Source: Ningiella ruwaisensis (lineage in GTDB: Bacteria; Pseudomonadota; Gammaproteobacteria; Enterobacterales; Alteromonadaceae). Taken from it: a stretch of DNA of 64,000 nt. A program made the position numbers and the translations under genes. Of the stretch, positions 53,791 through 64,000 are shown piece after piece. The DNA is taken from NCBI RefSeq assembly GCF_004798935.1, contig NZ_RAHT01000007.1, positions 169,999 through 233,998 on the forward strand, written 5' to 3'. The notes beneath the pieces were generated by a model. It was not told where the DNA came from. It ran no database searches and saw only the letters and a program-made list of their open reading frames with translations. The stretch's first letter is position 1, and every line of letters starts with the position of its first letter.

Positions 53791-55512
53791 ATGCCGAGAA
53801 TTGATATGCCATCTCGCTATTTAAATCTGACTGAATTAACAATAACGCGCTCACCTGTGGCAGACGCCGAAAATGCGACAGAAAAAAATGCTTCGTGTAT
53901 TGACGCTCCAGGTATTGACTCAACAGACATTGACGCACCAGAGATTTTTGCGCAGGTTCAGGCGCTTAACGGTGCCGTATTATTAGATACCTGTAAAAAT
54001 ACCCTTAGCGATGGGCGCTTTGATATTCTAAGTTATTCTCCGCTCTTTACTTATCGATTTAAGCAGCAGAAAGCGAAGATTGATATGGGACAAATCACTG
54101 ACACAGAAAACGCGCAGAGCATTGATAAGGTAAAACTCGTCCATTCCCCGTTTGAAGATTTAGCCCGTTTACACGATTGGTTTTGTACAGCATTTGCCCT
54201 TTCACCTCAATGTCAGTCAAAAACCGATGAGTTGCCCTTTTTAGCCGGTGCTATTGGATTGTTCGCTTACGATATAAATACCCTTACTGACCATATTCAG
54301 GATGACGCACCAAATCAGTACGCGTTAGACGATATTGCAGTTGGGTTTTATTCGCGCAGCTTAATCTTCGATAACATAGATAATAAAGTATATTTTGTTC
54401 ACCCTACTGTGGCGGAAAATCAATACAGGCTGCAAACGCGAAAGTCAGCAAATACACAAAAACCAAAACACACGCCACATTCTCTTGGCAAAGCCGACAT
54501 CGACTGGCTTGATAGACTCGGCTTGTCTGTTTCAACAGACAAAATAAAGGACAACAAGGTTTCCTGTGAGTTTGCGAAAGCAAAGACTAAATCGCATGTC
54601 ATCGAGAGCGGCTTTTCGTTAACGAGTGAATGGCAATCGAATATGACTCGGGCGCAATATCATCAAAATATGCAAAAAATTGATGCTTATCTTCGCGCCG
54701 GTGACTGTTATCAAGTGAATTTTGCGCAGCGCTTTAGCGCCACTTACACAGGCTCTGAATGGGATGCTTACTTACGCTTAAGAAAAATCAACAAAGCCCC
54801 TTTTTCATGCTTTATGCGCTTGAAGAAATCAGTTGTATTAAGCGTATCACCTGAGCGCTTTTTACAGCTTAAAGAGGGCAAAGTGATTACCAAACCTATT
54901 AAGGGCACTCGAAAACGAGCTAAAAACGCAGATGAAGATGCAGCGCTTGCCGAGCAATTATTGCATTCAGAAAAAGACCGGGCTGAAAATTTAATGATTG
55001 TGGATTTACTCAGAAATGACTTAAGTAAACACTGCAAAGCACACTCGGTTAAAGTACCGCACCTTTTTAAACTGGAGAGTTATCCGGCGGTGCATCATAT
55101 GGTCAGTACGGTTGTTGGTGAGCTAAAAGATGATTCCAATCCTTTTTTACTTTTATCTGGCGCGTTTCCCGGTGGCTCTATAACAGGCGCACCAAAAGTG
55201 AGGGCAATGCAAATCATTCAGGAGTTGGAGCCGGATAAGCGCGCTATTTATTGTGGCAGTATTGGATATGTGGGCATTCGTGACGATATGGATACCAACA
55301 TTTGCATCCGCACGCTCCTTGCTGAAAATCAGCGCTTGTATTGCTGGGCTGGCGGTGGGATTGTACTTGATTCTGAGGCTGAGGATGAGTACCAGGAATC
55401 CTTTCACAAAGTGTCTAAAATATTGCCAAGCCTGGCGGAGACGCGTAGCAAATGGGATGAAAATGAAACAAAAAGCGAAATAAATCATCAAATAAACAAG
55501 AGTAAAGTTTAG
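53791..55512 (+). CDS. pabB: aminodeoxychorismate synthase component I (573 aa)
   Basis: A chorismate-binding enzyme that with PabA makes 4-amino-4-deoxychorismate for folate. AGDCYQVNFAQRF, FLQLKEGKVITKPIKGTRKR and ITGAPKVRAMQIIQELEP are the TrpE/PabB signatures. PIKGT, with the Lys nucleophile, favours PabB over anthranilate synthase. Length exceeds E. coli PabB (453 aa) because of an N-terminal extension and an insert near 205-260. ATG 53791 or 53806 may be the start. Order pabB-nudL-sdaA is conserved in related bacteria. Confidence 0.92.
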   Translation: MPRIDMPSRYLNLTELTITRSPVADAENATEKNASCIDAPGIDSTDIDAPEIFAQVQALNGAVLLDTCKNTLSDGRFDILSYSPLFTYRFKQQKAKIDMGQITDTENAQSIDKVKLVHSPFEDLARLHDWFCTAFALSPQCQSKTDELPFLAGAIGLFAYDINTLTDHIQDDAPNQYALDDIAVGFYSRSLIFDNIDNKVYFVHPTVAENQYRLQTRKSANTQKPKHTPHSLGKADIDWLDRLGLSVSTDKIKDNKVSCEFAKAKTKSHVIESGFSLTSEWQSNMTRAQYHQNMQKIDAYLRAGDCYQVNFAQRFSATYTGSEWDAYLRLRKINKAPFSCFMRLKKSVVLSVSPERFLQLKEGKVITKPIKGTRKRAKNADEDAALAEQLLHSEKDRAENLMIVDLLRNDLSKHCKAHSVKVPHLFKLESYPAVHHMVSTVVGELKDDSNPFLLLSGAFPGGSITGAPKVRAMQIIQELEPDKRAIYCGSIGYVGIRDDMDTNICIRTLLAENQRLYCWAGGGIVLDSEAEDEYQESFHKVSKILPSLAETRSKWDENETKSEINHQINKSKV

Positions 55513-55546
55513 TTTAAAACAGATATGGAACAAAAGGTAAGCTGAG

Positions 55547-56137
55547 GTGGATGAAAGAGATTTTTTAGCAGCGTTTAATCAACCCTGGCTAGTAGAGCGC
55601 GACGCGGGAGAACCCTTTCCTCAGTCAAAGCGCCCTGCCGCCGTGCTTATTTGTTTAAACCCAACAGACGATGGTTTAAAGGTCATTTTTACTCGGCGCG
55701 CTACTCATTTAAAACATCATGCAGGACAAATTAGTTTTCCCGGTGGCAAGGCTGAAAATGACGACATGGGGATTGTGCACACCGCTTACCGTGAGGCGCA
55801 AGAAGAAATCGGCATTGCGCCAGAGCATTTGTCGCTGATTGGCCAATTGCCCCCCTACCGCACAATAAGTGGTTTTGCCGTCACGCCCATTGTCGCTAAA
55901 CATAAACTCGGCGTGAATGTACCTGACGATTTAATCATCGATAAAAATGAAGTAGGTGAGGTATTTGAAGTGCCTCTCGCGTACTTAATGAACAAGAAAA
56001 ATTATTTTGTTCATCATATCCATCGCGGCGAACTGCATTTTCCGGTGTATTATGTTTATCATGAAAACCACGTTATTTGGGGCGCAACCGCCGGTATGAT
56101 GGCCCATTTACGTGACCACATCCTGTTTCATACCTAA
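55547..56137 (+). CDS. nudL: Nudix CoA pyrophosphatase, NudL-like (196 aa)
   Basis: FTRRATHLKHHAGQISFPGG is the UPF0035 motif of CoA-degrading Nudix enzymes, and it runs into the Nudix box (GKAENDDMGIVHTAYREAQE, then EIGI). Such proteins cleave CoA and acyl-CoA to phosphopantetheine and 3',5'-ADP. Length is close to E. coli NudL (192 aa). GTG 55547 has AAAAGG 9 nt upstream. It lies 34 nt after pabB and about 170 nt before sdaA on the same strand. Confidence 0.92.
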   Translation: MDERDFLAAFNQPWLVERDAGEPFPQSKRPAAVLICLNPTDDGLKVIFTRRATHLKHHAGQISFPGGKAENDDMGIVHTAYREAQEEIGIAPEHLSLIGQLPPYRTISGFAVTPIVAKHKLGVNVPDDLIIDKNEVGEVFEVPLAYLMNKKNYFVHHIHRGELHFPVYYVYHENHVIWGATAGMMAHLRDHILFHT

Positions 56138-56196
56138 TTCAAGCAGTCAATTAGTTGAACTTGCAACAAATTAATAACAAAACTAATATCTAGGAT

Positions 56197-56257
56197 AAAT
56201 ATATTTCGCTTGTTAAAGCACGTAGCTGTGTGACACTAACAAGCTAATTCGAAATAT
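56197..56257 (+). other. long interrupted inverted repeat in the sdaA leader
   Basis: ATATTTCGCTTGTTA (56201-56215) pairs with TAACAAGC (56237-56244) and CGAAATAT (56250-56257), the right side being split by five bases. A 21-nt loop lies between. It is 50 nt upstream of the sdaA start, so it could be an RNA structure in the leader or an operator. No T run follows, so it is not a terminator. Confidence 0.5.
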
Positions 56258-56306
56258 TTGGTTTATCACCTTTATTCAAGTGACGGTGCGATTTATAGGA
56301 GCTTGC

Positions 56307-57680
56307 ATGATCAGCGTATTTGATATGTTTAAAGTGGGCATCGGCCCATCCAGTTCACACACTGTTGGCCCCATGCGCGCTGCTCGACAATTTGGTTTGG
56401 ATTTACAAGCCGAGGGCCACTTTGACCAGGTAGAGACCATTCGCACAGAGCTATTTGGTTCCTTGGGACAAACCGGGAAAGGACACGGAACGGGTAAAGC
56501 CGTCATTTTAGGCCTGCTTGGTTACACACCTGACAATGTTCCAGTGGATCAAGTTGATGCCATGCTTGCGGATGTGGATAAAACCCAAACGCTTTCGTTA
56601 ATGCAAAAAAAGGATATTGGCTTTCCAAAAGACGGCGCCATTGTATTTCACCGCCGAAAGACCCTTCCGCTACATGCCAATGGTATGACCTTATTTGCAA
56701 TGAAAAACGATGCGTGCGTTTTTTCTCGTACCTATTATTCCATTGGCGGCGGATTTATTGTTGAAGAATCTGAATTTGAAGCGCAGAAGAAAGAGAAAAT
56801 CATTGAGCAACAGCAGGATGCCCCCTTTCCCTTTTCTACCGCTGCGGAAATGCTTGCTCACTGCAAGGAAAACAACTTTCGAATCAGTTCGCTCATGCTG
56901 AAAAACGAGGCAACCCTGAGATCTGACAAACAAACTCGCGAGCAGTTGGTCACTATCTGGAATGTAATGCAAGAATGCATTAATCGCGGAATTGAGACTG
57001 AAGGCGTGTTACCTGGCGGTTTAAAGGTTGCGCGTCGTGCTCCTGCGCTTTATCGTCGTTTGCAAAATGAAAAGAACGACGACCCGATGCAGGTGATGGA
57101 CTGGGTTAATATGTTTGCCCTGGCAGTTAATGAAGAAAATGCGGCTGGCGGGCGAGTGGTTACCGCACCTACAAATGGAGCGGCCGGCATCATTCCGGCG
57201 GTAATGTCCTATTATCATAAATTTATTCGCCCGATGGACGATGATACCGCCTGTCGATTTTTACTGACCGCCGGTGCTATCGCCATACTGTATAAGAAAA
57301 ATGCCTCAATATCCGGTGCCGAAGTTGGGTGTCAGGGAGAAGTAGGTGTAGCGTGCTCTATGGCCGCCGGTGCGCTTACAGAGATTTTAGGCGGCACTGT
57401 TGAATCCGTTGAAAATGCGGCTGAAATTGGCATGGAGCACAATCTTGGTTTAACTTGCGATCCGGTAGGCGGTCTGGTTCAGGTTCCCTGCATTGAGCGC
57501 AATGCAATGGGTGCAATTAAAGCGATAAATGCGTCTCGTTTGGCCTTGCGCGGCACCGGCACGCAAAAAGTGTCGCTAGATAAGGTAATCAAAACCATGT
57601 GGGATACTGGGAACGACATGAAAACAAAGTATAAAGAGACCGCTCGAGGTGGCTTAGCCGTTAATATTATTGAGTGTTGA
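56307..57680 (+). CDS. sdaA: L-serine ammonia-lyase (457 aa)
   Basis: An iron-sulfur enzyme that deaminates L-serine to pyruvate and ammonia. The N-terminal domain shows [20 protein letters not shown] and [16 protein letters not shown]. The C-terminal cluster domain has [20 protein letters not shown] and [14 protein letters not shown] with the cluster Cys. Length equals E. coli SdaA (454 aa). ATG 56307 has AGGAG 5 nt upstream; the longer frame from 56280 is not supported. Confidence 0.96.
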   Translation: MISVFDMFKVGIGPSSSHTVGPMRAARQFGLDLQAEGHFDQVETIRTELFGSLGQTGKGHGTGKAVILGLLGYTPDNVPVDQVDAMLADVDKTQTLSLMQKKDIGFPKDGAIVFHRRKTLPLHANGMTLFAMKNDACVFSRTYYSIGGGFIVEESEFEAQKKEKIIEQQQDAPFPFSTAAEMLAHCKENNFRISSLMLKNEATLRSDKQTREQLVTIWNVMQECINRGIETEGVLPGGLKVARRAPALYRRLQNEKNDDPMQVMDWVNMFALAVNEENAAGGRVVTAPTNGAAGIIPAVMSYYHKFIRPMDDDTACRFLLTAGAIAILYKKNASISGAEVGCQGEVGVACSMAAGALTEILGGTVESVENAAEIGMEHNLGLTCDPVGGLVQVPCIERNAMGAIKAINASRLALRGTGTQKVSLDKVIKTMWDTGNDMKTKYKETARGGLAVNIIEC

Positions 57681-57745
57681 ACATAAAATAAGCATATCAG
57701 GCTTTAGCGAAATGATTTACACCCATCTGACTCTTATAATTCAGG

Positions 57746-60274
57746 CTATTCTAGATAGTAATTTAATCGCTCTCTCGCTTTGTTAAAGCGTTTGTACAAG
57801 ATGGGCATTTCTTGTTCACCGTAGGCCGCTTTTGCTCGCCTTTCAGATGCATCAATGGCTTTTAACAAATCCAGACTGGCCTGTTTTCTTGCCATAGGGT
57901 CAACACTAGCAACGGTGTTTATCCACACTGGCGAAGTATGAGCAAATGCTCTTACGTGCATGCTTGGCCATTCATCCTCGTTTTTACTCTCAGAGTAGGC
58001 TCGTACAGCTATCCAGCCATTTTCAGGAAGATTTATTTTACCTTCATAGTTTGAAGTTGCGCCCGCTTTGGCCGCAGCATGTGTGGCAACAATTTCGCCA
58101 TTTACAATCACTTCCACATTAGAAAGTGCATTTACACTTGATATATTGATTGAATAAGGCTGCTGTCCAGATGCTACCGTGTCTCCCGGCAGTGAATTAT
58201 TACCAATAGTAAACTCAATCATCGGACCGGTTGAAAGCACGCTTCGACCTGCTAATGCACTTTGAATTATATTGTCTACTGATGATTCTGAAGTATCTGG
58301 CAAACGGACATAAGCACGCCCAGTCCCTACTGCTGGCGTGCGATGAAAATCAATCCACGTATCTGTACCCGACATCGCGACCACCGGTTTGCCAATATTC
58401 AAAAACCGGTACCACAACTGTGCAGTTCCAAGCGGACTTGTCCAGGCACATACCAGTTCTAGCCCCATATTGTCCTCTAATACGCCATCGCTCACTAACT
58501 CAAGCGGTATCGTTGAGATATTGTCTTCGTTAAAAGGGTCACCATCTGTTGAAACAGGATGTACATAAGTGGCAAAGGCGCCTGTTTGATTTGCATATTC
58601 AAACACCAGCGCATTACTGAGGTCTGGATCGCCTAACACTGGGTTGTTGGGGCCAAAAAACCACGGATAAAACGGCTCGCTGACATTGATTAGCCCAAGA
58701 TGCCCGTGAAAATGCGAGCGTACTTCTTGACCCTGTTGCACCCAAAACGCCGTGTTACCACCCTCTGCTTTACTGATTTTACCAACAATGGCTTGGTCGA
58801 TTCGACGCTCCCAGCGATTCCAGGACTGAGGGCTCAGCATATGCAAATTCTCTCCCTGCATTTGCAACAGCGCGTCTTCATGACTTGCCCGGTGATGACC
58901 ATCTCCGTTTAAATGCACGTGAAAATCTGCCGCCAAATATCCATTGGAAACAGCATCCCAGATAGGCTCAGGGGAAAGACTCAGCTCTGTCACTTTTCCT
59001 GATTTGACGCTCAGCGTATTTCGAATGACTTGCGTTTGTGGCCCCTGTACGGCCTCTACAGTGTAATTACCCTTTGGAAATCTCAAAGAAAGGCTTTTAT
59101 CGACATAAAAATAAGGTCTGTCGGTATTTGAATCGATAAAGCTGGCGCCTTCTGGATTGGCAACAGGATGACCATCTTCGCTTGTAATGGATACTCTCAT
59201 CACTGCCGGGCGTTTATTATCTGAGGCAATTTTAAGATTCAATTGACCCGTGGGTACTTGGTATTTCCATTGCCTTATCTCAACGCGCCGTGCTTCACCG
59301 CCATGGGTAGGCATTTTCATCAAAATAAACTGTCGTTTTTCATCTAAAGTCACAAAATAAATTGTATTACCATCTGCACTAAAGCTAGGTGTCAGCGCAA
59401 AACTTCCTGGTGGTGTAAGCCGATTTGATACCTCCGGTGACGCAAGATCCATGGTCCAGAGATGGTAGTCGTTATCAAAAGGCGCGCTAAATACAATCAA
59501 GGGTAAGCCTGGATGAGTGTCACTACTCAAATGGTAGGTAAGGGTTTGCTGGTGTATAAGGATATCGCTACCGTCGGTCAGATTGCGCATTCTAAGCGCG
59601 CGAAGCGGTCCTTCTCCATGCAAATAGACAAAGGCATTTTGTCCTGACAACCATCTTGCATTTCGCTCAACTTGCGTCAATTCACTTAAGGCCTGACTCG
59701 TATTCGTCTTAAAATCATAAAGCTGTAAATCAACCGAGCCAGATTGACCACTGCTATAAACTAAGTGCGTATCGGTGCTTGAAAATTCAGGGTCAAGTTC
59801 AATAGCTGGCGTATTAATTACTTGTTCAGCGTTATTTTGGAGGTTTTTAACTACAATCGCCGTATCGTCACCGAAATCACGCACAAAGCTGAGTTTAGTG
59901 CCATCGTTGGACCAGCGAGGTCGAGAATCAATGCCGGGGCCTTTACCTGACTCTCCATCTGACGCTTGACTCGAATCTTGACCAGAGCCTTGAGTAAGCT
60001 GAGTAGCAACACCGGTTTGAAGATCCAGCAGCCAAATCCATCCTTTTGAAGCAAAGGCAAGGTGACGCCCGTCAGGAGATGCGGCAGGGTCAGTAACGCC
60101 ATGCGAAAAAACCGGAAGTTCATGCTGTTCTAAATAGATATGATGACCAAAGTCATCCAGCTTTGAATACTGATGCGTCCACTGTGCATGAACGCCCGTT
60201 TGAAAAATGCTTAGTGTAAAACCTGCAACAATAAAAAAGTAAATACCGTTAATTTTGTTCGCCGTTTTTTTCAT
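57746..60274 (-). CDS. exported TolB-like propeller plus PHP/CehA-type metallohydrolase (842 aa)
   Basis: A signal peptide (about 30 residues, GIYFFIVAGFTLSIFQTGVH) is followed by a WD40/TolB-like propeller (about 60-330) with repeats such as PAASPDGRHLAFASKG and FSSTDTHLVYSS. A beta-sandwich linker follows, then a PHP-like CehA/McbA metallohydrolase (about 450-800) beginning with AADFHVHLNGDGHH, where the HxH binds metal. The predicted site is the periplasm. Substrate unknown. ATG 60274 is preferred to 60283 because AGAGA lies about 9 nt upstream. It is 21 nt downstream of the cysB start side and convergent with sdaA. Confidence 0.8.
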   Translation of the reverse strand: MKKTANKINGIYFFIVAGFTLSIFQTGVHAQWTHQYSKLDDFGHHIYLEQHELPVFSHGVTDPAASPDGRHLAFASKGWIWLLDLQTGVATQLTQGSGQDSSQASDGESGKGPGIDSRPRWSNDGTKLSFVRDFGDDTAIVVKNLQNNAEQVINTPAIELDPEFSSTDTHLVYSSGQSGSVDLQLYDFKTNTSQALSELTQVERNARWLSGQNAFVYLHGEGPLRALRMRNLTDGSDILIHQQTLTYHLSSDTHPGLPLIVFSAPFDNDYHLWTMDLASPEVSNRLTPPGSFALTPSFSADGNTIYFVTLDEKRQFILMKMPTHGGEARRVEIRQWKYQVPTGQLNLKIASDNKRPAVMRVSITSEDGHPVANPEGASFIDSNTDRPYFYVDKSLSLRFPKGNYTVEAVQGPQTQVIRNTLSVKSGKVTELSLSPEPIWDAVSNGYLAADFHVHLNGDGHHRASHEDALLQMQGENLHMLSPQSWNRWERRIDQAIVGKISKAEGGNTAFWVQQGQEVRSHFHGHLGLINVSEPFYPWFFGPNNPVLGDPDLSNALVFEYANQTGAFATYVHPVSTDGDPFNEDNISTIPLELVSDGVLEDNMGLELVCAWTSPLGTAQLWYRFLNIGKPVVAMSGTDTWIDFHRTPAVGTGRAYVRLPDTSESSVDNIIQSALAGRSVLSTGPMIEFTIGNNSLPGDTVASGQQPYSINISSVNALSNVEVIVNGEIVATHAAAKAGATSNYEGKINLPENGWIAVRAYSESKNEDEWPSMHVRAFAHTSPVWINTVASVDPMARKQASLDLLKAIDASERRAKAAYGEQEMPILYKRFNKARERLNYYLE

Positions 60275-60295
60275 GAAGGGCATTCTCTTAGTACA

Positions 60296-61270
<975 letters not shown>

Positions 61271-61498
61271 TTAAGGCCTTAGCAAATTTAGCGTGTTTTT
61301 TTACCGTTAGGTTTATTGCGTAGTTTTACTTCTCTTGGACTTAAGCTAATGGCAGAACGGCCGATAAGTCTTATGTAAATTTAGTGAGATTTGTTTGGGC
61401 AATCTAACTTAAGTGCATAAGAAACCGTATTTCCAAGGCTTTTGCAAGTACTTTTAACGCTTACTTCAAGATAATTTTACTCAACATGGATAAAGCAA

Positions 61499-62239
61499 GT
61501 GACAGATATTCAATTGCAACAGACTAAACACAGCTCAGCGCAGACAAAAGCGCAGACAAAAGAAATGGTCGATTTTTCGTCGGTCATTGCTGTGGCTATT
61601 CACGATATGAAAAACTCGCTTAGCTTGCTCATGCAAAGTATTGAACAAATGTCTGATGTGATCCCCAAAGAAGTGACACAGGCTCATAATAGTCTTAACA
61701 GCGTGCATTATGAAGCCAACAGGATGAACACAACTTTGGTGCAAGTACTGTCACTCTATCGCGCTGAATTAAACGCCCTACCCGTCAATATCGACGAAGT
61801 ATTTATTGCTGAGCTTTTTGACGAAATCGTAGAAACCAACGCCATTTATACCAAACAGCAAAACATTAAAGTGAATTTATCTGTGGATGAAGACCTCTCC
61901 TGGTACTTAGACAGAGAACTGATTTATCTACTTTTGCACGATGTGTTAATTAACGCTGTGCGTTATGGCTGTAAAAACATTTCGATTACAGCAGATGTAC
62001 GTGACGATTATCTGGTGGTAAAAGTGGAAGATGATGGTCCCGGATATCCAGATAGCATGCTGGCCATGTCAAGCAAAGTACTTGACCAACATTGTATCAG
62101 TGAAGGTAGAACCGGCTTGGGCCTCTTTTTTGCTCGCCTGATGGCACAAACCCATAAAAACGGTGGTAAGCGCGGAAGTATCGAACTTGCCAACAGCAAA
62201 GATACAGGCGGCAGCATTTTTACGCTGCGACTTCCTTAA
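61499..62239 (+). CDS. small soluble histidine-kinase-like protein (246 aa)
   Basis: It consists of a DHp-like helix with AIHDMKNSLSLLM (His in HDMKNS) and a HATPase domain: N-box LLHDVLINAVRYG, G1 VEDDGPGYP and G2 EGRTGLGLFFARLM. No sensor, HAMP or receiver is present, and there is no membrane segment. It resembles compact kinases acting with a separate regulator. GTG 61499 is the start, with a modest ribosome-binding site. The next gene begins 34 nt after it and is likely cotranscribed. Confidence 0.85.
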   Translation: MTDIQLQQTKHSSAQTKAQTKEMVDFSSVIAVAIHDMKNSLSLLMQSIEQMSDVIPKEVTQAHNSLNSVHYEANRMNTTLVQVLSLYRAELNALPVNIDEVFIAELFDEIVETNAIYTKQQNIKVNLSVDEDLSWYLDRELIYLLLHDVLINAVRYGCKNISITADVRDDYLVVKVEDDGPGYPDSMLAMSSKVLDQHCISEGRTGLGLFFARLMAQTHKNGGKRGSIELANSKDTGGSIFTLRLP

Positions 62240-62273
62240 TCGAAATGACTCATTTGGAAGTGGCCGGACTATT

Positions 62274-63044
62274 ATGAATCAGACTTATATCATTATCATC
62301 ATACTCATCGCAGCATTAATTGTAGCGGGCATTGCCGCAAGTGCGGTACAGCAGCACAACGAACGAAAGGCCGCCAAAAAACGCGAAGAAATTAACAAAT
62401 ATCGCACCATCCTGGACGAAAGTGAGATGGCGCACAGCGCAGCTACCAAAATGCCTCTTTCAAAGCGATTAATATTAATTATTCGCAAACGATCTTTGGA
62501 AGCGCTAATAGAAATTTATGAACAAAATCCAAGCCCAGACTTAAAAGGCAAAGTGGAGGAATTGCAAAAAGCAGTCAAAGAAATCAATCCTGACGAGCCC
62601 ATGCCTGATCAATCTGCCTTTGTGTTGCCAAAGTCAGATAAAATCATAATTAAATACATTCAGGCCGTTAAAAAAATTCGCGTGATATTAAGAAGCGAGT
62701 TTAAAAAAGGCAATATTCCTGCTGATGTCTACCAGGCTGAAGACTCGGCTATTGAAAAGTTACAATTACGAGTGAATATCGAAACGCTTCACAAACGCGC
62801 CAATGACGCCGTTACAAATAAAATGCAGGGTTCTGCCAGACAGTATCTTGAAAAGGCACTGGCAGCATTGGCAAAACATAAACCTCAGTTTGAGTACACC
62901 ACCAATAAAACGCGCGAATTACAAGACATGCTCATGAACTTGGAGAGTGTGGTTAAAGACCGAAATGTGCAACACATCCTGGATGAAAAAGCGAAAGAAA
63001 AAGAAGACATCGAAGAGCTGTTTGCACCCAAGAAAAAATGGTAA
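62274..63044 (+). CDS. unrecognised membrane-anchored helical protein (256 aa)
   Basis: I do not recognise the family. An N-terminal hydrophobic helix (YIIIIILIAALIVAGIAASA) is followed by a basic, largely helical cytoplasmic or periplasmic domain with many Lys/Glu heptads (about 30-255), probably coiled coil, ending LFAPKKKW. It follows the small histidine kinase by 34 nt, so a shared function such as kinase anchoring is possible. The longer frame from 62163 lies within the kinase gene and is rejected. No strong ribosome-binding site is visible. Confidence 0.75.
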   Translation: MNQTYIIIIILIAALIVAGIAASAVQQHNERKAAKKREEINKYRTILDESEMAHSAATKMPLSKRLILIIRKRSLEALIEIYEQNPSPDLKGKVEELQKAVKEINPDEPMPDQSAFVLPKSDKIIIKYIQAVKKIRVILRSEFKKGNIPADVYQAEDSAIEKLQLRVNIETLHKRANDAVTNKMQGSARQYLEKALAALAKHKPQFEYTTNKTRELQDMLMNLESVVKDRNVQHILDEKAKEKEDIEELFAPKKKW

Positions 63045-63060
63045 GTCTTTTCAATTAAGT

Positions 63061-63945
63061 TCAGATACTTACACTATCCCAAAGCTCTAGAGCTGCGCTT
63101 GAAAGCCGCGTATTTGCATTAGCAATAACGCCAACTTGTTTACTCAGCGTAGGGCTTGAAAGTGGAGCGCAAATTAAACCTTTAGCCTGCATCTGCTGAT
63201 TGCAAAGCTGCGGAACAATTGCCCATCCTAAACCCGATTTTACGAGCTGACCTAATGTTCCCAATTGAGAGGCTTCTGCCACTAAATCATACGCAATGTT
63301 TTCTTTTGCAAATGCATCGTCTACCCATTTTCTGATAGACGAACCTTTGTTCATGGCAACCATTGGCTTTGACTGCAAATCGCTCAATTGAAACATACTT
63401 TTATGATTTGTTTTTGTTAACTCACCAGCGGGCATAAGCACACAAAAATCGTCTTGCATGAGAGCTTTGAATCGCAGACCTTGCTGCGACTCAGGCTCAA
63501 AAATAAAGCCTAAGTCGGCCCGATTCGCCTTTACCGCATCAATCACCTGCTCCATAACAACATCGAGCACACGAATCGCTATATTCGGATAATCTGCGTG
63601 ATAGCGGCGTAAGATATCGGCAAGAGGACCTTCTGCAAAAGATGGCATGGCCGCCACCGTCAAACGCCCTTTTTGTACGCTAAACAAATCCTTTACATCA
63701 TTCATGGCGCCATCCCAGTCAGCCAATAAACGTTTAGCAACGGGTAAAAATGCCTGGCCCTCAGGAGTGAGCGATACCTTTCGAGTTGAACGGGCGAATA
63801 AAAGCCCACCAAGCTGCGACTCCAAATTTTTAATTGAAGTAGACAAGGCAGGCTGAGACAAGTAAAGCTTTTCAGCAGCCTCAGCGAATGTGCTTGATTG
63901 CGCTACGCTAACAAAAGCCAGCAGGTTTTTATGTGATACAGACAT
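63061..63945 (-). CDS. LysR-family transcriptional regulator (294 aa)
   Basis: The N-terminal winged helix reads LLAFVSVAQSSTFAEAAEKL and YLSQPALSTSIKNLESQLGG. The effector domain starts with LTVAAMPSFAEGPLADILRR. It is a standard LTTR; the target and inducer cannot be deduced. It lies convergent with the hypothetical membrane-protein gene and its start faces the window end, where divergent target genes may lie outside. Confidence 0.92.
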   Translation of the reverse strand: MSVSHKNLLAFVSVAQSSTFAEAAEKLYLSQPALSTSIKNLESQLGGLLFARSTRKVSLTPEGQAFLPVAKRLLADWDGAMNDVKDLFSVQKGRLTVAAMPSFAEGPLADILRRYHADYPNIAIRVLDVVMEQVIDAVKANRADLGFIFEPESQQGLRFKALMQDDFCVLMPAGELTKTNHKSMFQLSDLQSKPMVAMNKGSSIRKWVDDAFAKENIAYDLVAEASQLGTLGQLVKSGLGWAIVPQLCNQQMQAKGLICAPLSSPTLSKQVGVIANANTRLSSAALELWDSVSI

Positions 63946-64000
63946 GGTTACCTTTGCCTAGTGATTTCTTCCGCTATTAATAAATTATTTTTATCAATTT

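Noticed and set aside
62163..62273. N-terminal extension of the helical membrane protein
   Set aside because: It lies inside the histidine-kinase gene in another frame; ATG 62274 followed by a hydrophobic anchor is the sensible start.

Overview
The window looks like chromosome of a marine gammaproteobacterium of the Alteromonadales (Alteromonas/Glaciecola/Aestuariibacter-like). The basis is gene content and order: ybfF-DUF2788-fldA with fur nearby, fumarase/pabB/nudL/sdaA, cysB, an etfBA/etf-QO divergon, a TonB-dependent receptor, an RND pump and Tat-exported TIM-barrel isomerases. Coding density is high. I saw no rRNA, tRNA, IS element, prophage or CRISPR array. This placement is an inference; no database search was possible.

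Region 1 (1-5.8 kb): 3' end of a glutathione peroxidase, azoreductase, a Cys/Met-metabolism PLP enzyme, an NRDE (TANGO2-like) protein, an aromatic/aspartate aminotransferase and a Tat-exported sugar-phosphate isomerase-like protein. Region 2 (5.8-14 kb): a leftward acyl-CoA dehydrogenase/MDR reductase/SDR/SDR operon, read divergently from a DJ-1-domain AraC regulator across a clear 37-bp palindrome, then a TonB-dependent receptor. Region 3 (14-25 kb): EamA exporter, RND efflux pair, kynurenine-pathway cluster (Lrp-type regulator, kynA, kynureninase-like gene) and a hybrid histidine kinase.

Region 4 (25-30.1 kb) is the most accessory-looking part. It holds a GNAT-C39 peptidase fusion paired with a RimK-type ATP-grasp ligase, with a 13-bp tandem array overlapping the 3' end of the first gene. 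An AbiEi-like/Fic fusion gene follows, with four 24-bp-spaced repeats upstream. Region 5 (30.1-41.7 kb): etfBA and etf-QO diverge around a perfect palindrome, so electrons from acyl-CoA dehydrogenases such as the one in region 2 can reach ubiquinone. Next come ybfF-DUF2788-fldA, a gap with a Fur-box-like site and a strong terminator (candidate small RNA), an M14 peptidase, a chemoreceptor and fur.

Region 6 (41.7-50.3 kb): a D-amino-acid aminotransferase and 5-oxoprolinase genes (pxpA and a fused pxpBC), then cvfB-osmC-hypothetical-isomerase, and a DUF1232 protein. Region 7 (50.4-64 kb): rmuC, class I fumarase, pabB-nudL-sdaA, a TolB/PHP-domain exported hydrolase, cysB, a two-gene unit of a small histidine-kinase-like protein with a membrane-anchored hypothetical protein, and a LysR regulator. 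Many starts were moved downstream of the longest open frame because a Shine-Dalgarno sequence lies correctly before an internal ATG. In several cases the apparent TTG start is itself part of the TTGGAG ribosome-binding site.
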